A DNA stretch of 64,000 nucleotides, taken from CAMYMQ01 sp963730305 (GTDB lineage: Bacteria; Pseudomonadota; Alphaproteobacteria; Bin65). Made by a program: the position numbers and the translations under genes. Below the pieces are notes generated by a model, which ran no database searches, was not told where the DNA came from, and was given only the letters and a program-made list of their open reading frames with translations. Positions 16,929 to 25,165 of the stretch are shown piece after piece (the first letter of the stretch is position 1; each line of letters starts with the position of its first letter). Location of the stretch: NCBI GenBank assembly GCA_963730305.1, contig CAVSRB010000002.1:1-64000 (forward strand). Reading direction: 5' to 3'.

Positions 16929-17534
16929 TCATTCGAATGCGGCTGCGATCCGGCTCGAGCTGGTGCCGAGCTCCTCGATCGAACGGCGGACGGCTTCGGC
17001 GACCGGAATATATCCGTCGCGCGCCAGCCGGCGCCCGTTCTCGACGTGCTTCGCGTCCGGCGACCAGGCGCAGAACCCATCCAGGAGCGCGGTTGATGAA
17101 GCCGACCAGCGCGCAGACTTCGATCGCGCTGACGACCGCGCCGTCCTGCCAGCCGGCGTCGTAAATCGGCCGGGCGTCCTCCGGCGTGATGTCGGCGGGC
17201 GTCTGTGTCAGCTTTCGGACGAAATGGAGGACGGGCTTCAGTGCCTGGTCGACGGCCGCGCCATCGATATCGTCCATCAGGCTGATCGAACGCCTCGGGC
17301 GAGACGCCGAGGCTCGATGGCGCAAGTGCTGTGGGAGGTGTAGGCGAAGTGGCAGCCGTCGAGTCGTGAGCGATAGGCGTAGATCAGCTCTCGGTCGGCA
17401 GCGGATAGGTCCGAGGGCCCGCGCATCACCTTCTCATAGTAGCGTACTACGCCTTCCGCCCGGTCCGGCATCAGAAGGAAGATGTCGCGCAGATCCATAG
17501 GCTGCTGCCTCGACGCGAGAACGGGCATTCGCAT
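16929..17534 (-). pseudogene. Carboxymuconolactone decarboxylase/AhpD-like protein, frameshifted
   Basis: The first part from the ATG at 17534 reads MRMPVLASRQQPMDLRDIFL then 'SAADRELIYAYRSRLDGCHFAYTSHS', the AhpD-type motif in which Glu/Tyr precede a Cys and His pair. After a shift near 17300 the second CMD-like half follows: 'LMDDIDGAAVDQALKPVLHFVRKL', 'ITPEDARPIYDAGWQDGAVVSAI' and 'CALVGFINR'. A second shift near 17090 leads to 'NGRRLARDGYIPVAEAVR' and the stop. The family includes peroxidase-related and decarboxylase-like enzymes; the substrate is unknown. It heads the minus-strand series with PhyH and DctP and is divergent from the TetR gene. Confidence 0.75.
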
Positions 17535-17574
17535 TGGCGGCTCTCCCAAAAAGAACGGGTCGGGGCCCGTTGCT

Positions 17575-17645
17575 GCACCAAGATAATCATGTTATGAAAT
17601 TTTATTCAATATTCTTTGAATAATGAATCTTAGGTCGGGTGAGCG
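17575..17645. promoter_or_regulatory. Divergent AT-rich promoter region with candidate operator
   Basis: The sequence between the AhpD-like gene and the TetR gene is strongly AT-rich. It contains ATTCAA and TTGAAT halves (about 17605-17622) and a second ATTC/GAAT pairing around them. Given the divergent TetR gene, this is a likely operator region; binding is inferred. Confidence 0.45.
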
Positions 17646-18323
17646 ATGGCAGTCCAGAATGCGCGCGTGAAAATCAGGCCGAAACCGGGACAACCGAAGC
17701 GGCGCGGCCGCCCGGCGAAGGGGATCGCGGGCGATACTCGCGCGGCGCTGATCCAGGCGACCCGGTCGCTATTGGGCCAAAGCGACGCGAACTACGTATC
17801 GGTCCAGCGGATCGCGCAGAAAGCCGGGGTCGATCCGGCCATGATCAACTATCACTTCGGCGGCCGGGACCGCTCTCTCGGCGGTCATCAATGAAGTGGT
17901 CGAGGAGTGGCTACCCCACGCGCAGCGAGATTGCGGACCAGCCCGGCGACGCGCTCGCCCGGTTAGAGGCACGGCTGCGTGGCCTCGTGACCATGCGCCA
18001 GGGCGCGCCGTTCATCGATCGGCTGCTGCTGGAGCGAGATCATCGTGGCGCGGGGCAGCGACGCGGAGGTGCAGTTCCGCTCCTATGTCCAGCGCGCGCT
18101 GAAGCAATACGAGAAGATGGTCGCCGACGGTGTCGAACAGGGCACGCTAAAGCCGGTCGACCCGGTCTTCGTGTTTATCTCCGGCCTCGCCTTGTGCGAG
18201 TATTTTTTTACTTTCCGTCGCATGCTGGACTACGTGCTCGAAATCGACGGCGATGACCCGGAAACGGTGGAGCGATATGCCGATCATGTCGTCGACCTGA
18301 TCCTTCATGGGATCGCCCGCTAG
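17646..18323 (+). pseudogene. TetR-family regulator, several frameshifts
   Basis: The N-terminal part has a basic leader ('KPGQPKRRGRPAKGIAGDTR') and a complete TetR helix-turn-helix ('LIQATRSLLGQSDANYVSVQRIAQKAGVDPAMINYHFGGRD'). The frame then breaks near 17880. The central part ('EVVEEWLPHAQRD') lies in another frame, and the last part from about 18045 is intact: 'VQFRSYVQRALKQYEKMVADGV' and 'VFVFISGLALCEYFFTFRRML' to the stop. At least two shifts are needed. It is divergent from the AhpD-PhyH-DctP series and was probably its local regulator. Repeat copy B begins 3 bp after its stop. Confidence 0.75.
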
Positions 18324-18326
18324 ATA

Positions 18327-18472
18327 TGGATCGGCCTCCATGTGTGACCTCGACCAGAAATACACAAACTATTGACTTATAAGTAAAATCACGGCCTTCC
18401 ATTGAGGGGGTTTGGCAATCAATCCAGCAGCTTGTACGCCGACGGACAGGGCTCGATATTGGGAGCCGTTCC
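18327..18472. repeat. Repeat copy B (shared with 14761-14941)
   Basis: Starts TGGATCGGCCTCC, continues through an AT-rich block nearly identical to 14780-14833, and ends in GGGAGCCGT. It lacks the 32-bp palindrome. Copies A and B are in direct orientation about 3.5 kb apart and bracket the frameshifted DctP-PhyH-AhpD-TetR cluster. Confidence 0.8.
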
Positions 18473-18521
18473 ACAAGCCGCAGTTAACTTGTAAGATCGC
18501 CGTGAAAATCACTGGCACGTG

Positions 18522-19319
18522 GGCATTGTCACGGTAACTTGGGTTTGCGACAGGTTTGCCCTGGCGACCAGCGATTTACGCAAGCGCCGTTGCAGCCAGC
18601 CACGCCTCAAATGATTGAGATCTCAGTCGCTTGAAGGTCGGTCGGCTCAGAATATGTCGCTGGTGATTGAACGTGTTGTAGGTGGCGGCGTGAATGGACA
18701 GAAATCGCTGGGCTGCACCTGGCGATTTGAACCGCTGCATCTTGCGTTCCCGTCGTCGAACGGGTTGATGCGAGTTTTCCGCTCTATTGTTGGCTCTGAG
18801 GCCCCGGTCATGTTGAGCAGTTAGCTTCAGCCGCCGGAAAGCGGCACGATAGGATTGTAGCTTGTCGGTCACGATCCTGCTCGGCGCGAAGCCTTGCCGC
18901 TTCAATAGCTTTATCATCAACTTCACTGCGGCCTTGGCGTCTCGTTTGGGCTGTACGAGAAAATCCAGCACCTCACCCTCGTTGTCGACGGCCCGCCAAA
19001 GCCAATGGCGCCGACCCCGAATCACAACCACCATTTCGTCAAGATGCCAATAATTGCTTGGCTTCGGTCGCATACGCCTGAGGTTGGCTGCGGCGACGGA
19101 TCCGAACTTCAAGAACCATCGCCGTACCGTCTCGTAGGACACGTCCAGCCCCCGCTCGGCAAGTAATTCCTCGACGTCGCGCAGGCTGAGCGTGAAGCGA
19201 GCATACAACCAAATCGAATGGCGGATGATGGAGGGAGGGAAGCGATGGCGCTTGAAGCTTAGCGGGTTCATCTACCCAGACTACCCGACCTCTTCGCTGC
19301 AGTTAACGTGACAATGCCG
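18522..19319 (-). mobile_element. IS6-like insertion sequence, copy 1 (about 0.8 kb)
   Basis: Terminal inverted repeats match at 17 of 19 positions: GGCATTGTCACGGTAACTT (18522-18540), and GGCATTGTCACGTTAACTG read on the minus strand from about 19318. The element carries one transposase gene on the minus strand. No 8-bp target duplication was recognised at its edges. Confidence 0.85.
18576..19271 (-). CDS. IS6-family transposase, 231 aa, intact
   Basis: DDE transposase of the IS6/IS26 type, which moves its element by forming cointegrates. N-terminal helix-turn-helix region: 'FTLSLRDVEELLAERGLDVSYETVRRW'. Catalytic triad: Asp in 'YWHLDEMVVVIRG', Asp in 'RIVTDKLQSY', Glu in 'NRAENSHQPVRRRERKMQRFKS', with the family's usual K/R spacing. 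Length is normal and the frame is open throughout, so this copy may be active. It lies within matched inverted repeats. Confidence 0.95.
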   Translation of the reverse strand: MNPLSFKRHRFPPSIIRHSIWLYARFTLSLRDVEELLAERGLDVSYETVRRWFLKFGSVAAANLRRMRPKPSNYWHLDEMVVVIRGRRHWLWRAVDNEGEVLDFLVQPKRDAKAAVKLMIKLLKRQGFAPSRIVTDKLQSYRAAFRRLKLTAQHDRGLRANNRAENSHQPVRRRERKMQRFKSPGAAQRFLSIHAATYNTFNHQRHILSRPTFKRLRSQSFEAWLAATALA

Positions 19320-19483
19320 CCTATGGTATTAAGTGGTGGCACGAATTTAGCGGTACACCCAACTCTCACCGACGGGCGGACTTATTTTGCAGTTATGTGC
19401 GACAATTTTATCGTCGAAGAGGACGGCGAACCCCGTCGTCTACATCGAACTGAACAGATGATTTTCGAAGTTTAGTTCAACAG
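19320..19483. other. Spacer between two IS copies
   Basis: About 165 bp between two IS6-like elements in the same orientation. It has no gene and no clear signal. Confidence 0.5.
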
Positions 19484-20281
19484 GCGCTGTCACGTTAACT
19501 GGCGATAGGGACATCAAGCCCTCAGTAGGCCGAATCATCAGACGGACGCCGTTGCATTCGACCACACTCCGAGAGCTTCAGCTCGTAGCCGCTTTAATGT
19601 TGATCGATTCAGAAGATGTCGCTGGTGGTAGAAGGTGTTGTAGACGGCAGCATGGACGGACAAGAATCGCTGCGCGCTACCGGGTGATTTGAACCGCTGC
19701 ATCTTCCGCTCTCGTCTTCGAACCGGCTGATGCGAGTTCTCCGCCCGATTGTTGGCTCTGAGACCTCGGTCGTGCCTTGCCGTTAGGCCCAATCTCTGGA
19801 ATGCAGACCGGTAGGATCGGAGCTTGTCGGTGACGATCCTGCTCGGCGCGAAGCCCTGCCGTTTGAGCAGCTTCTTCACCAATTTGATCGCGGCTTTGGC
19901 ATCGCGTCGGGGCTGGACGAGGAAGTCGAGGACTTCGCCCTCGTTGTCGATTGCCCGCCACAACCAGTATCGGCGCGCCACGGATCACGACGACAATTTC
20001 ATCCAAATGCCAGTGGTTGCTGGGCGTCGGCCGCTGGCGCCGCAAATTGGCAGCGATGCTGGGCCCGAATTTGATGAACCATCTGCGGATCGTTTCGTAG
20101 GACACATCCAGGCCGCGCTCGGCGAGCATCTCTTCGACGTCGCGCAGGCTGAGCGTAAAGCGCGCATAGAGCCAGATCGAATGGCGAATGATGGTTGGCG
20201 GGAAGCGATGGCGTTTGAAACTCAGCGGCATCATGCGCCACCCTACTCGACTGCCTCGGCGCCGTTAACGTGACATTGTCA
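19484..20281 (-). mobile_element. IS6-like insertion sequence, copy 2 (about 0.8 kb)
   Basis: Ends share the core TGTCACGTTAAC (19489-19500, and 20263-20274 on the complement) as inverted repeats. The content is related to copy 1 but clearly diverged, so it is a different insertion rather than a recent duplicate. Its transposase gene is frameshifted. Confidence 0.8.
19538..20234 (-). pseudogene. IS6-family transposase, one frameshift
   Basis: The first half from the ATG at 20234 (MMPLSFKRHRFPPTIIRHSI, then 'LAERGLDVSYETIRRWF') reaches 'HWHLDEIVVVIRG', containing the first catalytic Asp. Near 19975 the frame shifts and continues 'YWLWRAIDNEGEVLDFLVQP', 'RIVTDKLRSYRSAF' (second Asp) and 'NRAENSHQPVRRRERKMQR' (Glu) to the stop. 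It is closely similar to the intact transposase of copy 1, so the two halves clearly belong together. It is probably inactive unless the shift is an error. Confidence 0.9.
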
Positions 20282-20295
20282 GTCTGACAACGCCG

Positions 20296-21468
20296 TTAGA
20301 CCGGGAAGGCCTCCAGGAGGTCCAGCGGATCGCCATAAGGCGTCGCAGCCTCGACCACCGTTGGATCGCGCAACGACATCAGGAAGCCCTCATCAATCAT
20401 CACTTGGTTGCCAGCTGTCACCGTGCTGTCGAAGGTGACAAGGTCCATGTGCACCGGCGGCTCTTCCCAGTTCGGCATGGTACGCCGGATATAGTCAGAG
20501 GGCTCTGCGCCATTAATGCCAAAATGCAAGGCGCCCGGCGAATTCGGACCAGCCGGATAGATATCGAAGCGCGGTGCCTTGGGATTATGCCCACAGCCAA
20601 GCTCCTCGATCTTGCCGCCCATGATTAGGTCGCGAATGACCTCTGCTTCCATGCTCCGGCCATGCACCTTGACCACTTGGTCGTCCTTGAATTCGACCGC
20701 GATCTTCTCTTCGAAGGGCTTTTCGAATCCGACAGCCCATTGCGGGTAGAGAACTCCATTGATGGGCGCGGTCTCGCCTTCCTCCATCGCATAGGGCTCA
20801 TAGAGATTGGGGCCATGGGTCGGAATGTAATGTATGTAACAGCCCGGTTCGTCGGCATAGTTGTGTCCGCGCCAACGATTGTGCGCGAGCAGGCGATCGC
20901 GCATCTTTTGGGTGTAGGCAATCTCGAAGTTGGAGCCGCGCGAATCGGTGAAGCGCATGTCAAAGTCGCCGGTTTCAGGATACAGCCGAGCGGTAGCGCG
21001 GATGATCTCACCCAGCAGATCAATAGGAAAGCGTGCCTGTGGCGTGTGCCACAGGTCAAGGTTACGGAAGAATGTGATCTTTATCCAACGCTGCCCCTTC
21101 TTGCGTAGTGCAACGCAGAAGGGATCGATGACCGAGGCAAACCATGTCGAGACGACAAAGGTTGCCTTTTCCAGTATTGGCTTGGCCTCATCCGGTACGT
21201 CCATGAGCTGGGTCGATCGGCCCATATATGAGGTGAAGGTCGCGCCACGCGCACGAGCCAACCCGTAGACTGCCTGGATAACCCGTGGGTCGAGCAACGG
21301 ATCGGTCAGCATAACCACGTGGTCGCCGTTCTTGATGGCGAAGATTTTGTGAAAGTTGTCCAGCGCCGCTTGGAAGCCGGCGATGTCTGGTTCCGGATAC
21401 TCGACCGGCCGGGGCAAAGCGCGTGCAGTCTTCGACCTCAGGATGTCTTCAACACTGTTTGGAATCAT
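20296..21468 (-). CDS. M29-aminopeptidase/NicX-like family enzyme, 390 aa
   Basis: Intact gene with a good Shine-Dalgarno (AGAGGGA). The sequence has the general layout of the family joining M29 leucyl aminopeptidases and 2,5-dihydroxypyridine 5,6-dioxygenases: an N-terminal Rossmann-like half with 'IKNGDHVVMLTDPLLDPRVIQAVYGLARARGA', and a C-terminal half with acidic and His residues such as 'DLIMGGKIEELGCGHNP' and 'GALHFGINGAEPSDYIRR'. Whether it is a peptidase or a ring-opening dioxygenase cannot be told. It ends 15 nt from the IS6 copy 2 end and starts 54 nt from an inverted IS end fragment, so it looks like passenger DNA between IS ends. Confidence 0.55.
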   Translation of the reverse strand: MIPNSVEDILRSKTARALPRPVEYPEPDIAGFQAALDNFHKIFAIKNGDHVVMLTDPLLDPRVIQAVYGLARARGATFTSYMGRSTQLMDVPDEAKPILEKATFVVSTWFASVIDPFCVALRKKGQRWIKITFFRNLDLWHTPQARFPIDLLGEIIRATARLYPETGDFDMRFTDSRGSNFEIAYTQKMRDRLLAHNRWRGHNYADEPGCYIHYIPTHGPNLYEPYAMEEGETAPINGVLYPQWAVGFEKPFEEKIAVEFKDDQVVKVHGRSMEAEVIRDLIMGGKIEELGCGHNPKAPRFDIYPAGPNSPGALHFGINGAEPSDYIRRTMPNWEEPPVHMDLVTFDSTVTAGNQVMIDEGFLMSLRDPTVVEAATPYGDPLDLLEAFPV

Positions 21469-21521
21469 GACGATCCCTCTTTTGAAAGGCTGGAGCCTAC
21501 GGGAGGGTAAAGCCCCATTGC

Positions 21522-21657
21522 GGCAATGTCACGTCAACGGCGCCGAGGCAGTCGGGCAGTGTGGCGCATGACGCCATTCGGCTTCCAACGCCATCGTTTC
21601 CCGCCGACCATCGTCGGCGATTCGATCTGGCTCTGCGCGCGCGTCACGCTCAGCCAG
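21522..21657 (+). mobile_element. IS6-like end fragment (remnant, inverted relative to copy 2)
   Basis: Starts with the same terminal sequence (GGCAATGTCACGTCAACGG). From the ATG at 21550 it encodes MTPFGFQRHRFPPTIVGDSI then 'WLCARVTLSQ', matching the transposase N-terminus of copy 2. Similarity stops at about 21657, inside the helix-turn-helix region, so this is a truncated end in plus orientation. Confidence 0.85.
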
Positions 21658-21924
21658 CGCCCTCCGACGCGTTTTTTTGCCGGCTTACACCCGTGTAGGC
21701 ACGCCTTTGAAGATGCCAGCCCGAAAATGGGTTTACATACTTAGTATTCAAAGTAATAATCTCATTTACGTCACTACCTGACGATCAAGTCGCGGGCTCT
21801 CCATAGTGCGTCAGCACAGCGTTACGTGGTGGCTTAGCCTGCGCGAAGGATAACGATGACCGATGGCCAACACCTACACAGGGGGGGCCGACGGCCAATA
21901 ATTACTTAGGGAGAAGGTAACGCC

Positions 21925-23262
21925 ATGACTACTAGAAGGCAGGTGCATCTCTGTATCCCGGTCATCGCCAAGGCAGGCCGGGCAGTCAAACACGGTCGCG
22001 CTCTTTCCGCCGTCGTGGCGGTGGGTGCGGTTGCGCTGATGTGCGGCATGGCGGGAACGCAGGCGCACGCAGCGGGCGTGGTGAAGGTGGGCATCCTGGC
22101 GCCGATCTCCGGCAACTTCGCCGCGCTGGGCCAGGAAGGCGTCACCGGCATGAAGATGTACCTCAATCAGATCCACTCGATGGCCGGCGATACCAAGATC
22201 GAGATCATCGTCGAGGACACCCGGGGCAAGCCCGACGTCGGCGTCACCAAGGCGCGCAAGCTGGTCGAGCGCGACGGTGTGCAAGTCCTAACCGGCATCG
22301 TGTCGTCGGGCGTGGCGCTCGCCGTCAACGCCTACTCGCGCCAGCACAAGGTACCGATCGTCTTCTCGATAGACGCGGGCGTGGACGAGCTGACGATGCC
22401 GGGCAAGTTTGCCAACCCCTACGCTGTGCGCACATCGCAGAGCGGCCGCACGCCCGGCGCTGTCGCCGCCGCCTGGGCCTACAAGAAGGGCTGGCGCAAG
22501 ATCGCAGTCGTCGTCTCCGACTACGTCGGCGGCGTTAACCTGGCTCACGCCTTTGCGCAGAACTTTTGCCGCTTGGGCGGCAAGGTCGTTCAGGTGCAGT
22601 ACCCGCCGCTGGGCACGCCCGACTATGGCCCCTATCTCACCAACCTCAACCGTTCCGTCGACGCGGTGGTGGCGTTCACGCCGGGGGCCGGCGGGCTCCG
22701 CCTTGGGCGCTCCTACGCCGACACGGGGCTCAAGGGCAAGATCCCGCTTGTGGACCTCTACGGCCAGATCACCTACGACCCGAATCTGAAGCAGCTCGGC
22801 CAGGCGGCGTTGGGCATGTACTCGTCGCTTCACTACTCGTCGATGATCGACACCGAGATCAACAAGAAATTCGTCGCCGCCTACACGAAAAAGACGGGCA
22901 AGATACCGTCCGACGATGCGCCCGACGGTTGGGTCGGCATGCATGCCATCACCGACGCGATCGCGGCGGTGCACGGCGACATGTCGGATCCTCAGAAGTT
23001 CGTGGCGGCGCTGAAGGCCGTCCGCTTCGACTCGCCCAAGGGCGAGGTCTCACTCGACTCCAGCGGCTCGGTCGTGCAGTCAATGTACATCCGCGAGGTG
23101 AAGAAGACGCCCGGGGGCCTGGCGAACGTGCCGATTGCGACCTACACGCACATCGGCCAGTACTGGCCGTTCACCAAGAAGGAGTTCGAGTCATTCAAGT
23201 ACGGTTACAAGGACCTGAAGAGTGACCTGACAAACTGCGCCAAGGTGCTGGCGAAGAAGTAG
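21925..23262 (+). CDS. Branched-chain-amino-acid-type ABC transporter substrate-binding protein, 445 aa
   Basis: Periplasmic binding protein of the Leu/Ile/Val type (Peripla_BP_6). An N-terminal export signal ends near 'MCGMAGTQAHAAG'. The mature part opens with 'VVKVGILAPISGNFAALGQEGVTGMKM', continues 'IIVEDTRGKPDVGVTKARKLVERDGVQVLTGIVSSGVALA', and has the usual lobe-2 strands ('KIAVVVSDYVGG'). Start supported by GGGAGAAGG upstream. It heads an ordered set with two permeases and two ATPases. The ligand is unknown: such systems also carry urea, amides and aromatic acids. Neighbouring hydrolase, flavin-oxidoreductase and E1 genes suggest a catabolic substrate. Confidence 0.95.
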   Translation: MTTRRQVHLCIPVIAKAGRAVKHGRALSAVVAVGAVALMCGMAGTQAHAAGVVKVGILAPISGNFAALGQEGVTGMKMYLNQIHSMAGDTKIEIIVEDTRGKPDVGVTKARKLVERDGVQVLTGIVSSGVALAVNAYSRQHKVPIVFSIDAGVDELTMPGKFANPYAVRTSQSGRTPGAVAAAWAYKKGWRKIAVVVSDYVGGVNLAHAFAQNFCRLGGKVVQVQYPPLGTPDYGPYLTNLNRSVDAVVAFTPGAGGLRLGRSYADTGLKGKIPLVDLYGQITYDPNLKQLGQAALGMYSSLHYSSMIDTEINKKFVAAYTKKTGKIPSDDAPDGWVGMHAITDAIAAVHGDMSDPQKFVAALKAVRFDSPKGEVSLDSSGSVVQSMYIREVKKTPGGLANVPIATYTHIGQYWPFTKKEFESFKYGYKDLKSDLTNCAKVLAKK

Positions 23263-23269
23263 CGGGCAT

Positions 23270-23301
23270 GCCCGGCGCCCGCCTGGATGCGGGCGCCGGG
23301 C
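23270..23301 (+). promoter_or_regulatory. Strong intercistronic hairpin after the binding-protein gene
   Basis: GCCCGGCGCCCGC (23270-23282) pairs perfectly with GCGGGCGCCGGGC (23289-23301) around a 6-nt loop; no T-run follows. It lies between the binding-protein and permease genes, where such hairpins typically protect the upstream mRNA or partly stop transcription to give more binding protein than permease. Confidence 0.8.
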
Positions 23302-23339
23302 CCCGACTGCCATAGCGCGCTCAAGGGCTGACTGCCATC

Positions 23340-24191
23340 ATGGTTTGGGTGATCCACACCTTGAACGGCATCTCGTTCGGGATGTTGTTGTTTCTGCTGG
23401 CGAGCGGGCTGTCGCTGATCTACGGGCTGATGAAGATCCTGAATCTCACGCACGGCTCGTACTATCTGCTGGGCGGCTATGTCGGTTTGAGCGTGATGAA
23501 TTGGACCGACTCGTTCGTCCTCGCGATCCTTGCCGCGGCGCTCGCGATCGGGCTCGTCGGCGCGGCTATGGAACAATTCTTCCTCCGTCGCTTCCATATG
23601 GACGAGCTGCCGCAGACGCTCCTCACCTTCGGGTTCCTGTTCATCTTCGCGGATCTCTCGCTATGGGCCTGGGGCGGCGACCCGATCATGATGGCCAAGC
23701 CCAAGATGTTTGCCTGGTCGATCCCGATGGGGCTCTACGCCTACCCGGTCTACCGGCTGTTCCTGATCGGCGTCGGCGCCCTGCTCGCGTTCGGGCTCTG
23801 GTGGTTCCAGGAGAGGACGCGCCTCGGAACGATGCTGCGCGCGGGCGTGGACGATGAGGAGATCGCGCGCGCGCTCGGCATCAACGTATCACTGATGTTC
23901 ACGCTGGTATTCGCCGCCGGCGCCACGCTCGCGGCCATCGGCGGCGTCCTGGCTGGCCCGGTGCTTTCCGTTTATCCCGGGGCCGATTTCGAGACCCTGA
24001 TCCTCGCCTTCGCGGTGGTGATCGTGGGTGGGCTCGGGAGCCTCCGCGGCGCGCTGGTCGGCGCGCTCGTGATCGGGCTGCTCGACAACTTCGGTAAGGT
24101 GTTCTTCCCCCAGTTCGCTCTGTTCACCGTGTTCGCGCCGATGGCCATTATCCTGGTGGTTCGGCCGACCGGCCTGTTCGGCCGCCAATGA
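23340..24191 (+). CDS. livH: ABC transporter permease, LivH type, 283 aa
   Basis: Inner-membrane permease of the branched-chain-amino-acid transporter family. It has about eight hydrophobic segments. Family motifs are 'NGISFGMLLFLLASGLSLIYGLMKILNLTHG' at the N-terminus, 'MLRAGVDDEEIARALGINV' (the cytoplasmic coupling loop that meets the ATPase) and 'FAVVIVGGLGSLRGALVGALVIGLLDN' near the end. It pairs with the LivM-type permease, whose ATG overlaps this stop by 4 nt. The symbol describes the family type; the substrate is not established. Confidence 0.93.
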   Translation: MVWVIHTLNGISFGMLLFLLASGLSLIYGLMKILNLTHGSYYLLGGYVGLSVMNWTDSFVLAILAAALAIGLVGAAMEQFFLRRFHMDELPQTLLTFGFLFIFADLSLWAWGGDPIMMAKPKMFAWSIPMGLYAYPVYRLFLIGVGALLAFGLWWFQERTRLGTMLRAGVDDEEIARALGINVSLMFTLVFAAGATLAAIGGVLAGPVLSVYPGADFETLILAFAVVIVGGLGSLRGALVGALVIGLLDNFGKVFFPQFALFTVFAPMAIILVVRPTGLFGRQ

Positions 24192-25165
24192 GGGCGGATC
24201 CCGGCACCGCGCGCCTCCCCGCCAGGCGCCGCCTGTTCATCGGGCTCGCGATCATCGTTCTCGTCCTCGCATTCCTCGTGCTTCCGCACGTGCTCAAGCC
24301 CTACTATCTCGGCCTCGCGACCAAGATGCTGATCTTGGCTCTGTTCGCGATGAGCCTCGATTTGCTGATGGGCTATGGCGGGCTCCCCTCGCTCGGCCAC
24401 GCGGCATATTTCGGCGTCGCTTCTTACGCCGTCGCGCTTTTGTTGCTCAAGGCGGGCGTGTCGGACGCGACGGCGTTCGTTGCCTCGCTCCTCGTCGCGG
24501 TCGCCACCGGCGCGGTGCTCGGCGCACTCTCGCTCCGAGCGCGCGGCAGCTACTTCCTGATGATCACGTTCGCCCTTGCCCAGGTATTGTGGGCGGTGGC
24601 GTTTGGTTGGCGGTCGATGACCAACGGCGACGATGGCATGCCCAACGTGCCGAGACCGAAATTTTTTTGGTCGCTCGACACCACCCCTGGCTTTTACCAT
24701 TTCGTGCTGGTGGCCTTCTTTGTGGCGACGCTCCTGTTGGTGGCGATCGTCCGCTCGCCGTTCGGCAAGGCGCTCAAGGGCATCCGTGAATCGGAATCGC
24801 GCATGGAGGCGCTCGGCTACAACGTGTGGCTCCACCAGTTCGTCGCCTTCGTCCTGGCTGCGGCCTTCGCCGGCCTCGCCGGCACGCTCTACGCCTATTA
24901 CAACCGCTTCGTCGGGCCCGAGTACCTGTACGTCGTCCAGTCTGCCGAGGGGCTGATCATGGTGATCCTGGGCGGCGCTGGCACGCTGATCGGGCCCGCC
25001 ATCGCCGCCGCGCTGATCGTCTATCTCGAGGATTTCGTCTCGTCGGTGACCGAGCATTGGGTGTTGGTGCTCGGCGTCATCTACGTGCTGACGACCCTGT
25101 TCGCGCCGCGCGGCCTGATGGGGCTCTGGGTCGCGTGGCGCCAGCGCCGCGACGAGGCGTCATGA
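24188..25165 (+). CDS. livM: ABC transporter permease, LivM type, 325 aa
   Basis: Second membrane subunit. After a basic N-terminus come multiple membrane spans with 'MSLDLLMGYGGLPSLGHAAYFGVASYAVALLLL', the typical LivM opening. Then come 'FGKALKGIRESESRMEALGYNV' (ATPase-coupling loop) and 'GLIMVILGGAGTLIGPAIAAALIVYLED'. Length is in the usual range. Its start overlaps the LivH stop and its stop overlaps the LivG start (ATGA), so the four genes are translated as one unit. Confidence 0.93.
   Translation: MRADPGTARLPARRRLFIGLAIIVLVLAFLVLPHVLKPYYLGLATKMLILALFAMSLDLLMGYGGLPSLGHAAYFGVASYAVALLLLKAGVSDATAFVASLLVAVATGAVLGALSLRARGSYFLMITFALAQVLWAVAFGWRSMTNGDDGMPNVPRPKFFWSLDTTPGFYHFVLVAFFVATLLLVAIVRSPFGKALKGIRESESRMEALGYNVWLHQFVAFVLAAAFAGLAGTLYAYYNRFVGPEYLYVVQSAEGLIMVILGGAGTLIGPAIAAALIVYLEDFVSSVTEHWVLVLGVIYVLTTLFAPRGLMGLWVAWRQRRDEAS

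Noticed and set aside
18513..19330. 8-bp target duplication around IS copy 1
   Set aside because: The bases beside the two inverted repeats do not match, so no duplication is claimed.
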